From CAYXVU01 sp964468725 (lineage in GTDB: Bacteria > Acidobacteriota > Blastocatellia > UBA7656), in assembly GCA_964468725.1 (NCBI GenBank), contig CAYXVU010000071.1, forward strand, positions 1 through 25,074: 25,074 nucleotides of DNA. The letters are read 5' to 3'. The position numbers were made by a program, and so were the translations under genes. The notes beneath the pieces are model-generated. The model was given only the letters and a program-made list of their open reading frames with translations. It was not told the origin of the DNA and ran no database searches. Positions 1 through 8,116 of the stretch are shown here, one piece after another (the first letter of the stretch is position 1; each line of letters opens with the position of its first letter).

Positions 1-1308
1 CAAAATTTCCGAGGCTTTGCCTTGATGCCATCCGGTCTGTTCTAACACTTTGAGTATCTGTTTCTTGCGTAACTCGTCGAGGTTTTCGACCCCATTCCCT
101 TCTGCCTTGCCGTAAGGAGAAGGGAGGCTTGTCGAAGTGCGGATTTCAAGTGGGAGGTCTTCAGGGAGAATGACATTACCCACTGTGAGGATGACGGCGC
201 GTTCAATGACATTTTTCAATTCGCGGACATTTCCCGGCCAAGTGTAATGTGAGAGTAACGCCAGGGCCTCGTCGCTGATGCTGTAGCCGGAGCCGACGCT
301 TGAGCGTTTGAGAAAATGCTCGACGAGTGCCGGAATATCTTCCGACCGTTCGCAAAGCGGCGGGAGTTTGACCGCGATATTGTTGATGCGAAAGAGCAGG
401 TCTTGACGAAACCGGCCTTCGGCAACCTGTTTTTCCAAATCGCGGTTGGTGGCGGTGACGACGCGCACGTCAACTTCGACCTTCTTCGTTCCGCCAACCC
501 GAAAGAACGAATTGGTCTCCAATACGCGCAAGAGTTTGGCTTGCAAGGTCAGGCTCATCTCGCCAATTTCATCAAGAAACAGGGTTCCGTCATGTGCTAA
601 TTCCAGCAAACCGAGTTTGCGTTTGCGAGCGCCTGTAAAAGCGCCCGGCTCATATCCAAAGAGTTCGGATTCGAGGAGCGTCTCCTGAATGGCTGCACAA
701 CTGATGTCAATGAACGGACCGTTACTACGTTGGGAAAGCGAATGGATCGTATGAGCGATCAACTCTTTGCCGGTTCCCGATTCGCCGGTTACCAAGACGA
801 TGGCATTAGAGGCTGCGACCTTGCTGACGAGCGCCAGAATATCCTTCATCTTCTGACTCTTCACGACGATCTCCGGCGCTCTGTCTTTGTGCGTCAAACG
901 AGATTGCAGGATGAGATTCTCTTGTCGCAGTTGTCGCTTTTCATAGGCTTTATTCAGAATGGCTTCCAGTTCGCGAATCGAACAGGGTTTAGTCAGATAA
1001 TCGTAGGCTCCTAATTTCATTGCTTGCAGAGCGCTCTCTACGGTAGCGTGCCCGGTCATCATCAAGACTTCGGGTGCTTGTTCGAGTTGGCGCAGCATTC
1101 GCAACGCTTCGATGCCGCCCATCACTGGCATCATAATGTCGAGCAGGGCAACGTCGAACTCACTCTCCCCGGCCGTTTTGACCGCTGCTTCTCCGTTCTC
1201 TACCAACGTAACCTGGTGTCCGAGTCGGGCAAGCTCTTTTTGCAAGACCAGTCCGAGATTCTTCTCATCTTCGGCGATCAGCAATCGCATGGGTTTGGAT
1301 GCGCTCAT
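1..1308 (-). CDS. Sigma-54-dependent NtrC-family response regulator (partial, C-terminus off the window)
   Basis: Read directly, 436 codons stay open to base 1. The protein has a receiver domain (about 1-120) with phospho-acceptor D57 in LLDIMMP, the Thr switch in MMTGHA and the conserved Lys in LTKP. A AAA+ domain follows with Walker A GESGTGKE, the sigma-54-contacting GAFTGA loop (in GYEPGAFTGAR) and Walker B TLFLDEIGEM. The visible end (LEQTGWHQGKASEIL) is the start of a Fis-type helix-turn-helix, so perhaps 20-25 residues are missing. It should activate sigma-54 promoters when phosphorylated. The ATG overlaps the stop of the upstream sensor kinase in an ATGA arrangement, so the two are probably translationally coupled and cognate. 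An earlier internal Met (residue 7) is possible but would lose the overlap. Target genes are not evident; I saw no convincing sigma-54 promoter in the window. Confidence 0.95.
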   Translation of the reverse strand, partial: MSASKPMRLLIAEDEKNLGLVLQKELARLGHQVTLVENGEAAVKTAGESEFDVALLDIMMPVMGGIEALRMLRQLEQAPEVLMMTGHATVESALQAMKLGAYDYLTKPCSIRELEAILNKAYEKRQLRQENLILQSRLTHKDRAPEIVVKSQKMKDILALVSKVAASNAIVLVTGESGTGKELIAHTIHSLSQRSNGPFIDISCAAIQETLLESELFGYEPGAFTGARKRKLGLLELAHDGTLFLDEIGEMSLTLQAKLLRVLETNSFFRVGGTKKVEVDVRVVTATNRDLEKQVAEGRFRQDLLFRINNIAVKLPPLCERSEDIPALVEHFLKRSSVGSGYSISDEALALLSHYTWPGNVRELKNVIERAVILTVGNVILPEDLPLEIRTSTSLPSPYGKAEGNGVENLDELRKKQILKVLEQTGWHQGKASEIL

Positions 1309-3977
1309 TGTATGCTCTCCGTTTCTAAAACTGTGTTCTTAAGGGTGTCTTCTGAATCGTATGCCAAGGGGTCGGGAGCCAGAGGAAGCATGACTCGGAA
1401 GGTTGCGCCTCTGCCGATCTCTGAGTCCACATCTATCGTCCCGCCGTGTTCGGAGACGATGCCATAACAGACGGACAGCCCTAACCCTGTACCACGACCG
1501 AGCGGTTTGGTAGTGAAGAAGGGGTCGAAAATTTTCGATAAATGTTCGGGGGCAATCCCGCAGCCGGTGTCGATAAACTCGATGGCGATCATCGGACGAT
1601 GCCCGACCTCCAGCCAACTGGTTCGGATGGTGAGGGTGCCTTGTCCCTCCATAGCGTCGAAGGCATTAGAGATCAGAGCGATGAATATCTGTTTCATCTG
1701 GCCCTCATTTACGAATACGGGGGAGAGCGTGTAGTCGAGCTCTTTTACCAGGTTCATCTTGCCGAGTTTCGGATGATGTTTGATGAGGTAAAGAGTTTGA
1801 TCGAGGATGGAGTTGATATCGGTTTCGACCTTCGCCGATTCCTGCTGATGCGAAAATTCGAGCAAGTTATTGGTGATCGTTTTGCATCGAAAGGCTTCGT
1901 CACGGATGATGCTCAGATATTCGTTGAAATCCTGAAGCAGGTCGCTCTCTTTCAAGTCATCCAATCGCGCGTGCAGGGCTTCTGCACAGGCCGCAATCGT
2001 CGCCAATGGGTTATTGATTTCATGTACCACTCCCGCCGCAAGCCTGCCGATAGAGGCCAGCTTTTCAGCATGAATGACCGCTTCATTCATCTTTTTTTGC
2101 TCGGTGATATCTTCGCCGACGGTGATGATGTGCGAGACTTCCGCGTTATCCACTCGCATGGGAATCTTACTGATCTTCCAATAACGCTTTTGATTTTCGA
2201 CCCATGACTCTTGTTCAAAGCGAATCATTCGGGCATTGCGAAAGACTTCCGTAAATTCGTCTTCGAGTTTGCGACGTGGCTGCCGCGCCAACACATTGAA
2301 GACGTTTTGACCGAGCACCTCTTCGCGTTTAATGCCACGATCTCCGACTTCGCGGTTACGATTCCAGGCGACAATCTTCAGGTCGCGGTTGACGACATAG
2401 AGCGAAACCGGAAGCGAATCAATGATCTTTTCGGTGAAGCGTTTCTGCTCTTCGATCTCGCGGGTTCGTTTGGCAACTTCGACTGCTAGATTGATGGAGG
2501 TATCTTTGGTTGTTTGATACAACTCAGTATTGCGAATAGCGAGGCTCAATTGTTGAGCGACCGCACCCAACAGCTTTTGATCGCTGAAGCCAAAGGCCTG
2601 TGGGTCACGGCTGGCACAGACTAGAATGCCAAGAAGTTGGTCGTCGAAGACCAGCGGTGCAATCATTTCGACCGCGATGGTTGTATCCTTCAAATACCGT
2701 TCGTTGTGGCGTAGTTCGACCGAAGGCTGCACCGAGTAGTCCGTGTTCTCGATGTAATGTTCAACATGTTCTGCGTAAAACCAGTCTCCTGATTCTTTCT
2801 CATCCCGCGACAGTCCGTATAGGGCAGAGACCAATCGCTGATCTTGTAATGTTGTCTTCACAATCACCGCGCAGGCGTCGCAATTCATACTGCGCCCCAC
2901 CGTGAAGACCGTGTAGCCAAGCAATTCGTCCATCTCCAACGAGGTCATCAGATTGTTGCCGAGGTTATACACAAATGACAATTGTGCCGCGCTGCGGCGG
3001 GTCTCGACATACAATCGCGCATTATTGAGTGCGACGCTGAGGCTATTGCAGATCGTCGCCAAAAGGTCGGTCTGCTGTTTGGGGAAGGGTTCTGTGGTGT
3101 AAGAGAAGAGGAAGATTGCGCCGGTTGATTGACCGGCCAACTTCAACGGAGCGCAGATCAACTTATGAGCCCCCTCGAGTACGGCGCTGCCCAACCCGAC
3201 CCTGGCGGCTTCCGGTATGGGTTCCAGAACCACTGGTTTGCCATTCATCATGGGCTTCGTCTTGTTATAGAGATGAAGGAGGTCGTTGTTGGCTACCTCG
3301 TCATCCTCGAAACCCTCTTTGGCCGCTACCAATACATTGCCGCTCTCCTCTTCGCGCAGATAGATTACACCGGCGTCGGCATGAATGTGTTTGAGAAGGA
3401 CCGAGAGCGTGCCGCTCAATAAATAGTCGGGGTCGAGCGAACTTGAAAGTACGGAGGAGACGGCATGCAAGACATTGAGTTGTTCAAATCGTTCGGACTT
3501 CTCGCGCTCTTGNNNNNNNNNNCAGGCTTGCAGATGCGTTTTGACAATCGAAAGTAGTTCAGCGCGATGATAGGGCTTACTGAGAAAATCGCTGGCTCCG
3601 GCATGCAGACAGGCGAGTCGGTCATGCGAGCGATGGCTTTTCGATAAGAACATCACGGGAATTTCGCAGGTTGCCGGATGATTCCTCGACTGTTTGCAAA
3701 ACTCCAGAGCCTGGGTCGCCCAGGTAATTCGGCGCAGGCTCTGCCCGGAATCATCCAGATGCGGAGCCGGAATTGCGCCGCTCAATCTCGGCGATGAGGG
3801 ATCGAGAATGATGAGCGCGCAATCGTTCGCTTTCAAAAAGGAGTGGGCTTGCTCAAATGATTCTGTCGGGTAGGCGTCATAACCGGCAGCCTGCAGTAAC
3901 CGGCTAATGGCGTTGGTAGACTTCGGTTCGTCTCCGAGAATCAAGATACGCCCGGATAGGCTGACAGTATTCGACAT
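1305..3977 (-). CDS. Multi-domain sensor histidine kinase: receiver-GAF-GAF-PAS-HisKA-HATPase (contains assembly gap)
   Basis: About 890 residues as drawn. The order is an N-terminal receiver (D16/E17 acidic pair, acceptor D59 in IILDPSS, Lys in LSKPYH), an assembly gap, two GAF domains (about 170-320 and 330-490), a PAS domain (about 520-630), a HisKA dimerisation helix with phospho-acceptor H652 in VVHEINNPLA, and an HATPase_c domain with N-box SNAFDAM, G1 DTGCGIAP, F-box FDPFFTTK and G2 GRGTGLGLS. No membrane segment or signal peptide is seen, so it is probably cytosolic, with a ligand for GAF/PAS that cannot be named. The receiver has an unusually long loop between D59 and the next strand. 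The start ATG has a weak GCAGG upstream. It heads the two-gene unit and presumably phosphorylates the overlapping NtrC-type regulator; the N-terminal receiver allows input from another kinase. Residue numbers downstream of the gap depend on its true length. Confidence 0.93.
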   Translation of the reverse strand: MSNTVSLSGRILILGDEPKSTNAISRLLQAAGYDAYPTESFEQAHSFLKANDCALIILDPSSPRLSGAIPAPHLDDSGQSLRRITWATQALEFCKQSRNHPATCEIPVMFLSKSHRSHDRLACLHAGASDFLSKPYHRAELLSIVKTHLQAXXXXQEREKSERFEQLNVLHAVSSVLSSSLDPDYLLSGTLSVLLKHIHADAGVIYLREEESGNVLVAAKEGFEDDEVANNDLLHLYNKTKPMMNGKPVVLEPIPEAARVGLGSAVLEGAHKLICAPLKLAGQSTGAIFLFSYTTEPFPKQQTDLLATICNSLSVALNNARLYVETRRSAAQLSFVYNLGNNLMTSLEMDELLGYTVFTVGRSMNCDACAVIVKTTLQDQRLVSALYGLSRDEKESGDWFYAEHVEHYIENTDYSVQPSVELRHNERYLKDTTIAVEMIAPLVFDDQLLGILVCASRDPQAFGFSDQKLLGAVAQQLSLAIRNTELYQTTKDTSINLAVEVAKRTREIEEQKRFTEKIIDSLPVSLYVVNRDLKIVAWNRNREVGDRGIKREEVLGQNVFNVLARQPRRKLEDEFTEVFRNARMIRFEQESWVENQKRYWKISKIPMRVDNAEVSHIITVGEDITEQKKMNEAVIHAEKLASIGRLAAGVVHEINNPLATIAACAEALHARLDDLKESDLLQDFNEYLSIIRDEAFRCKTITNNLLEFSHQQESAKVETDINSILDQTLYLIKHHPKLGKMNLVKELDYTLSPVFVNEGQMKQIFIALISNAFDAMEGQGTLTIRTSWLEVGHRPMIAIEFIDTGCGIAPEHLSKIFDPFFTTKPLGRGTGLGLSVCYGIVSEHGGTIDVDSEIGRGATFRVMLPLAPDPLAYDSEDTLKNTVLETESIQ
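3513..3522. other. Assembly gap (10 Ns)
   Basis: Ten Ns lie inside the sensor-kinase gene between its receiver domain and first GAF domain. The flanking sequence is in frame only if the gap is filled with 10 bases (or 10 plus a multiple of 3). Both sides look like one protein (receiver helix ending KTHLQA, then a coiled linker QEREKSERFEQLN). The Ns are probably a nominal scaffolding join rather than a measured length. Confidence 0.97.
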
Positions 3978-4045
3978 AGATGCCTGCTATTGGATAGGGG
4001 CGTCGTGGGTTGTAGGGGCAAAACACGTTCGAAATGATGGCCGCA

Positions 4046-4074
4046 AATCTAGGGTAGTTCGGTCAAAATGTCAA
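4046..4074 (-). promoter_or_regulatory. Probable sigma-70 promoter of the sensor kinase/regulator unit
   Basis: On the minus strand a perfect -35 TTGACA (4069-4074) is followed after exactly 17 bp by TAGATT (4046-4051, 4 of 6 to TATAAT), about 70 bp upstream of the kinase ATG. A second TTGACA lies 12 bp further upstream (4081-4086), so the box is duplicated. The first pair has the better spacing. Nothing else coding is evident between 3978 and 4267; a 13-bp palindrome (4183-4195) sits past the cpoB stop but lacks a T-tract. Confidence 0.5.
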
Positions 4075-4267
4075 TACAAATGTCAAAATGACGGAAATAA
4101 TTGTTCCGTACCTACCGATATGACCAAACTGCATGGCCCTGATGATCCGTTGCAGCGGGGAGATAAAGAGGGCGACGAACGGAGCGGAATCCGCTGGCAT
4201 AAAGATTCTCAGTCGAATCGAGACCTTCTGCAACGGCTTCCTTGTTACGGGACTGCGAAGTTTGGGG

Positions 4268-5068
4268 TTAGCGATTTTCATCCAGATATTGTTTGGCCAG
4301 TACAGCTTCATTCGAACGCGGAAAGAGTTTGATCAGCGCCTGCAATTCGGCGCGACCGGCATCACCTTGTCCGAGTTCAATCAGTGCCAGTGCCTTCTTA
4401 TAACGGGCTGAGGGAATCTTGTCGCCTTTCGGAAAGAGGGTGCTGACCTTGTCGAATTCAATGATTGCTTCGTTCAACTGTTTTTTGCCGACGAACGACT
4501 CGGCAATCCAATATTGCGCATTGTCGGCCATTTCGCTTGAGGGATAGGTCTCCACATATTGACGAAACTCACTGATGGCAAGGTCATAATTGCCGCGACT
4601 GTAATCGCCGTAGGCGGCAGCAAAGAGTTGATCGGGATTGCCCGGTGTTATTTGGGTAAAGGTGGGCAGTTTGGGGAGGTTCTCCACCAGTTTTTTTAAT
4701 TCTGAGACTTGTTCGGACAAGCGATCAATTCGTTGGTTGGTAGCCGAAAGTCGTTCGCCTACGCCATTGACTTCTTGAATAGCGCTGACCGAGCCTTCTG
4801 CCACGCGACTCTGCGATTGGCGGATAGCATTAACATTGTCAAGAATTTGTGTGACCAACGCGCTCATCTGACCGCTGTTGCGGTCTTGGGCTTCCTGCAT
4901 GGCGCGAATCTGTCGCTCCAGCACTACGACTTCCGCCTTGAGTTGATCGAAAGCGATCTTAAATTCGGCGTAAACCTCTTTGTCTTTCTGAAATCCCGAA
5001 CTGTTTGTGCCGAGAGTCATGATCACGGCCAAGCCGACGAAAACTATGGGTGTGAACTTCGCTTTCAT
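4268..5068 (-). CDS. cpoB: CpoB/YbgF-like periplasmic Tol-Pal coordination protein
   Basis: 266 residues. An N-terminal signal sequence (FTPIVFVGLAVIMTLG) is followed by a long heptad-rich coiled-coil segment (about 30-130, with QLKAEVVVLERQIRAMQ and RLSEQVSELKKLVENL), then tetratricopeptide repeats (about 145-266: FAAAYGDYSRGNYDLAISEF, AQYWIAESFVGKKQLNEAI). This is the YbgF/CpoB plan: the coiled coil trimerises and the TPRs bind TolA and cell-wall synthases. It is the last gene of the tol-pal cluster, the family's usual place. The start is at 5068 because AGGAGG sits 5 nt upstream; the ATG six codons earlier would place that site inside the gene. CpoB in enterobacteria couples outer-membrane constriction to PBP1B; the same role here is inferred. 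Confidence 0.88.
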   Translation of the reverse strand: MKAKFTPIVFVGLAVIMTLGTNSSGFQKDKEVYAEFKIAFDQLKAEVVVLERQIRAMQEAQDRNSGQMSALVTQILDNVNAIRQSQSRVAEGSVSAIQEVNGVGERLSATNQRIDRLSEQVSELKKLVENLPKLPTFTQITPGNPDQLFAAAYGDYSRGNYDLAISEFRQYVETYPSSEMADNAQYWIAESFVGKKQLNEAIIEFDKVSTLFPKGDKIPSARYKKALALIELGQGDAGRAELQALIKLFPRSNEAVLAKQYLDENR

Positions 5069-5118
5069 TCCATCCTCCTGAGACAAACGGAATACGATGT
5101 GGAGTCGCCGTTTTCAAA

Positions 5119-5150
5119 CAACGGTACGCCGCAATTGCGGCGTACCGTTG
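5119..5150. repeat. Perfect 32-bp palindrome between pal and cpoB
   Basis: Each 16-bp arm is the exact reverse complement of the other, centred on GCAATTGC with no unpaired loop; arms begin CAACGGTACGCC. As RNA it would form a long GC-rich hairpin. On the transcribed minus strand only a short T-poor tail (TTTG) follows, so it is a poor intrinsic terminator. It could be a REP-like dispersed repeat, an mRNA-stability element tuning cpoB relative to pal, or a protein-binding site. I saw no second copy in this window. Confidence 0.9.
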
Positions 5151-5184
5151 GCTTCTTTGAAGGGCATTGCACCAGCAATGGTAG

Positions 5185-6186
5185 CTAAAAGAAAAAGAGG
5201 ACTGGCATTGGACGCGTGCCCCCGCTGATATAGATAAACTCGTCGCGTCGGTCAAAGGCCCAAGATGGGCGCACGTCGGGGCTGCCCTCGCTGGCTCCCG
5301 AAGCTCGCTCTTTGCCATAACTGACGGTCTGCATGCGCGCCGCATCGACGCCGAGCGAGACGAGAAACTCTTTCGCTACTTGGGCGCGCCGCTCTCCCAA
5401 CCCAATGTTGTACTCTTCCGTGCCGCGTGGGTCGCAATTGCCTTCGATACGAAAGATGATGGAGCGATTCGGCGCTTGCGTCAGCCACTGGGCGGCGCGG
5501 CGCAAGCGGTCGCGGGATTCGGCGGTTAGCTCTGCCTTGTCCAGTTCAAAGAAGATGGCTTGCACCGACTGGGCAAACATTGCGGCAATGGGAGTTGTAG
5601 GCGAGCCGGTTGTGCGTGGCCTCTCGACGGTGCTGGTGGCCGGAGTCTCGTCCGTCACGGTCACGCGGGCCGACGCGCTATCTTCGCCGCCCGGCCCTTT
5701 GGCCATTGCTGTGTAGGTTGTAGATTCGCTCGGACTGACAACGCGCGACCCGGCATTGGGAACGGTTCCCAACCCGCTGATGTTGACCGTATCGGCATTG
5801 GCGGAGTTCCATCTGAGCGTTGTGGATTGACCTTTGGTGATGGCGTTTTGGTCAGTGCTGATCGAGACCGATGGTTTCGGCGGACGCGCAGAGACGCTGA
5901 CAGTCTTTGCGTCGCGCGCTTCTTTCTTGCCCCGGGTTGCCACTGCCGTATAGGTGGTTGTTGAATCCGGCGTAAAGACCTTTGCTCCAACCTTATCCAC
6001 CGATTCGCCATTGATGGACACCTGCTTGGCATCTTTTGATGTCCAACTGACGCGCACATCTTCGCCTTGTTGTACGCGGTCGCGCGATACATTGAGGGTT
6101 ACCTTCGGTTTCGCGCAACCAACGAGGAAGACGGTAACTCCCGCGAGAAAGATAGCGGTCATCAACTTCATCTTTCGGTCATTCAT
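5185..6186 (-). CDS. pal: Pal, peptidoglycan-associated lipoprotein with two extra Ig-like modules
   Basis: 333 residues. A lipoprotein signal ends in lipobox LVGC (C24 would be lipidated). Two homologous beta-sandwich-like modules follow (about 28-103 and 106-180), sharing the pattern Q/KG-x-W-x-S-x-A...V-x-I-x-G...TTYTA. After a Ser/Thr/Pro linker comes an OmpA-C/Pal domain (about 205-325) with FFELDKAEL, GNCDPRGTEEYNIGLGERRA and VSYGKE. Pal anchors the outer membrane to peptidoglycan and is recycled by TolQRAB. SD AAAGGAGT sits 6 nt before the ATG. Typical Pal is about 150-220 residues, so the tandem modules make this one long. The usual GHCD/GHAD is GNCD here (His to Asn). It lies between the YbjN-like gene and cpoB. 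Confidence 0.93.
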   Translation of the reverse strand: MNDRKMKLMTAIFLAGVTVFLVGCAKPKVTLNVSRDRVQQGEDVRVSWTSKDAKQVSINGESVDKVGAKVFTPDSTTTYTAVATRGKKEARDAKTVSVSARPPKPSVSISTDQNAITKGQSTTLRWNSANADTVNISGLGTVPNAGSRVVSPSESTTYTAMAKGPGGEDSASARVTVTDETPATSTVERPRTTGSPTTPIAAMFAQSVQAIFFELDKAELTAESRDRLRRAAQWLTQAPNRSIIFRIEGNCDPRGTEEYNIGLGERRAQVAKEFLVSLGVDAARMQTVSYGKERASGASEGSPDVRPSWAFDRRDEFIYISGGTRPMPVLFFF

Positions 6187-6272
6187 TTGTCTACTCCTTT
6201 CACAAGCAATTTGCCTGATGCCTGATTGCCGGATGTGCTACTGACGATTTGAGAAGCAGGCCGAATACCGTC

Positions 6273-6773
6273 TCACTTCAGAAAGGGCGCGATCTCCGTC
6301 AGCACCTTCTCAGTAGCTGTCAGTATATCCGCTATGTGAGTTTTCAAACCATCGAGGGTGATTGTCTTCGCGTTGATCTCTTGCCGAACGAACACCTCGT
6401 CATCATCATCAAGCCCCACTTTGGCAAATGACACGGCGTTGTTCAAGTAGAGCAATTTCTTGAGAAATTCCGGGGTGATCTTTACGTCCTCCTTCTCGGC
6501 GATGCGTACCCCCACCATGAGCATATTGGGGAGCGGCGCGATGACGATGACATCCACCTTCTCTGAACCTTGCAACGGCATGCTCACGTACCATGCGGTT
6601 TCATTGGCTTTCCGGTAAGAATAGCCGGACTCTTTCAATAACGATTCGACATTGGCAGTCGTCAGCGCTTTAGATGACGCACCGGAAGTTTGCACCGGAC
6701 GAGCAACGTTTTGCTGCGACACCGAGAGGATGAGCGCGAGACTCATACTGAAAAGCAAAGATCGTGATTTCAC
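6273..6773 (-). CDS. Exported YbjN-like protein within the tol-pal cluster
   Basis: 166 residues from a GTG start chosen because AAAGGAG lies 5 nt upstream and the start gives a clean signal peptide (SLLFSMSLALILS). The open frame extends further upstream but there overlaps tolB. The mature part (SLLKESGYSYRKANETAW, VIVIAPLPNMLMVGVRIA, FLKKLLYLNNAVSFAKVGLD) has the alternating pattern of the YbjN / type-III-chaperone-like fold. I assign it to that group with moderate confidence; the biochemical function is unknown. It begins 19 bp after the tolB stop and precedes pal by 86 bp, so it is probably co-transcribed and may be a periplasmic accessory of Tol-Pal. That role is inference from position. 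Confidence 0.72.
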   Translation of the reverse strand: MKSRSLLFSMSLALILSVSQQNVARPVQTSGASSKALTTANVESLLKESGYSYRKANETAWYVSMPLQGSEKVDVIVIAPLPNMLMVGVRIAEKEDVKITPEFLKKLLYLNNAVSFAKVGLDDDDEVFVRQEINAKTITLDGLKTHIADILTATEKVLTEIAPFLK

Positions 6774-6792
6774 CTTGACTCCTTTGACCAAA

Positions 6793-8100
6793 CTATTTTG
6801 CCCAGGTCGGTTGCTTGCCGCCGCCGCGCGAGATTTGGCGTTGACTGCTGCCATCAATATGCATCTGCCAAATTTCAACCGAGCCGGAGCGATTGGATTG
6901 AAAAGCAATATGGCGGCTGTCAGGCGCCCAGGTCGGACTCTCATTTCGTCCGCGCGAGGTCAATTGCAACAACTGCCCGCTGGCGACATCAGCAACGAAT
7001 ATCTGGTAACTTCCCGCTCCGCCATAGGTAAATGCGATGTAGCGCCCATCGGGTGACCACGAGGGCGAATCGGCTTGTCCGCCGCGTCCGATGAGAACTC
7101 GTTGATTGGCGCCGCTCGCATCCATCACATAGACGGTTGGCGAGCCGCCGCGGTCTGATATAAAGGCAATCTCTCGGCCTGTGCGCGGATTCCAACGCGG
7201 CGAGATATTGACCGCAGCCCGCGTGCGCGTCAGTCGGCGGGCATTCGAACCATCGAGGTTCGATACGTAGATTTCCATTGAGCCGTCGCCGCCAATCGCT
7301 GAACTGAATGCGAGTTGTCCGTTAGGAGAAATTGCCGGTGATGAGGTGGTTGACGAATAGCGGGTGCCGCCGATCAGTCCACCATCGGCAGTGCGAACGA
7401 CGATGTTGGCAACGCCGCTTTTGAAACTGACATACGCCAGATGACGACCGTCGGGCGAAAATTGGGGAAAGCGAACTGTTGGGCCGTCACTGGCAAAGGT
7501 TCGCGCGTTATACCCATCATAATCGGCAACCTTGATCGTATCGCCGGATACATAGGCAATCTTTGACGTGGCGATGCCATCTTGGCCGGTTAAGAGTTTG
7601 ACGATCTCATCGGCAAATTCGTGAGCCATGCGGCGCGGGTCGCCGGTATGGCGCGAGGCGATGAGTTGCTGTTTGGTCTTAACGTCAAAGAGATAGGTAT
7701 CTGCTGCCAGTCCGCTTTCGCTGTGCAAATTTCCGAAGGCAACATAATCGGCTTTGATCGGGTCAGCCGTCCATTCTTCGAACTTCATTGAGGCGGGGTC
7801 TGCAACCAGCGTTTGCGGATGTAAGCTTTTGCCGACAATGCCGGAGGTGGCGGCAAATTCCAAGTCGGCCATCAAGACGTCATTGAAGGTTTTAACGGCG
7901 GCTTCCAATCCGGCTGAGCGCGCGATGAAATCGGCGATGGCCAAATTCGGCCCGTTGCCGGGAGTGACAATGATCGTGCCAACCTGCTTTTTCAAATCGT
8001 CCTGCGTCGCGGGCGGCTCTTGCTGTGCTGTCGCGATAACCGCACCTGCAAAGGTCAGCAAAATCGAAAGGAAAAATGCGAATCTCTTATTGATAATCAT
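6793..8100 (-). CDS. tolB: TolB, periplasmic beta-propeller of the Tol-Pal system
   Basis: 435 residues, the normal length. A signal peptide (about 1-25, FFLSILLTFAGAVIATAQ) precedes an N-terminal alpha/beta domain (about 35-190). A C-terminal propeller built of PD40-type repeats follows: PQFSPDGRHLAYVSF, PAISPNGQLAFSS, PRWNPRTGREIAFISDRGG, PSWSPDGRYIAFTYGG, PTWAPDSRHIAFQSNRSG. TolB binds Pal through the propeller and TolA through its N-terminus, gating Pal release. The start lies 16 bp after the tolA stop; no strong Shine-Dalgarno is seen, so translation may depend on coupling. It is flanked by tolA and the YbjN-like gene on the same strand. Confidence 0.95.
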   Translation of the reverse strand: MIINKRFAFFLSILLTFAGAVIATAQQEPPATQDDLKKQVGTIIVTPGNGPNLAIADFIARSAGLEAAVKTFNDVLMADLEFAATSGIVGKSLHPQTLVADPASMKFEEWTADPIKADYVAFGNLHSESGLAADTYLFDVKTKQQLIASRHTGDPRRMAHEFADEIVKLLTGQDGIATSKIAYVSGDTIKVADYDGYNARTFASDGPTVRFPQFSPDGRHLAYVSFKSGVANIVVRTADGGLIGGTRYSSTTSSPAISPNGQLAFSSAIGGDGSMEIYVSNLDGSNARRLTRTRAAVNISPRWNPRTGREIAFISDRGGSPTVYVMDASGANQRVLIGRGGQADSPSWSPDGRYIAFTYGGAGSYQIFVADVASGQLLQLTSRGRNESPTWAPDSRHIAFQSNRSGSVEIWQMHIDGSSQRQISRGGGKQPTWAK

Positions 8101-8116
8101 AGTTCACGGCAAACGG

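Noticed and set aside
1542..2207. 221-codon plus-strand open frame
   Set aside because: Antisense shadow of the HisKA/HATPase part of the sensor kinase; the opposite frame has full domain motifs.
4183..4195. AGCGGAATCCGCT palindrome as terminator of the tol operon
   Set aside because: Stem too short (one-base loop) and no T-tract on the relevant strand.
4063..4311. 82-codon minus-strand open frame after cpoB
   Set aside because: No ribosome site, overlaps the end of cpoB, composition unlike protein, and it covers the kinase promoter region.
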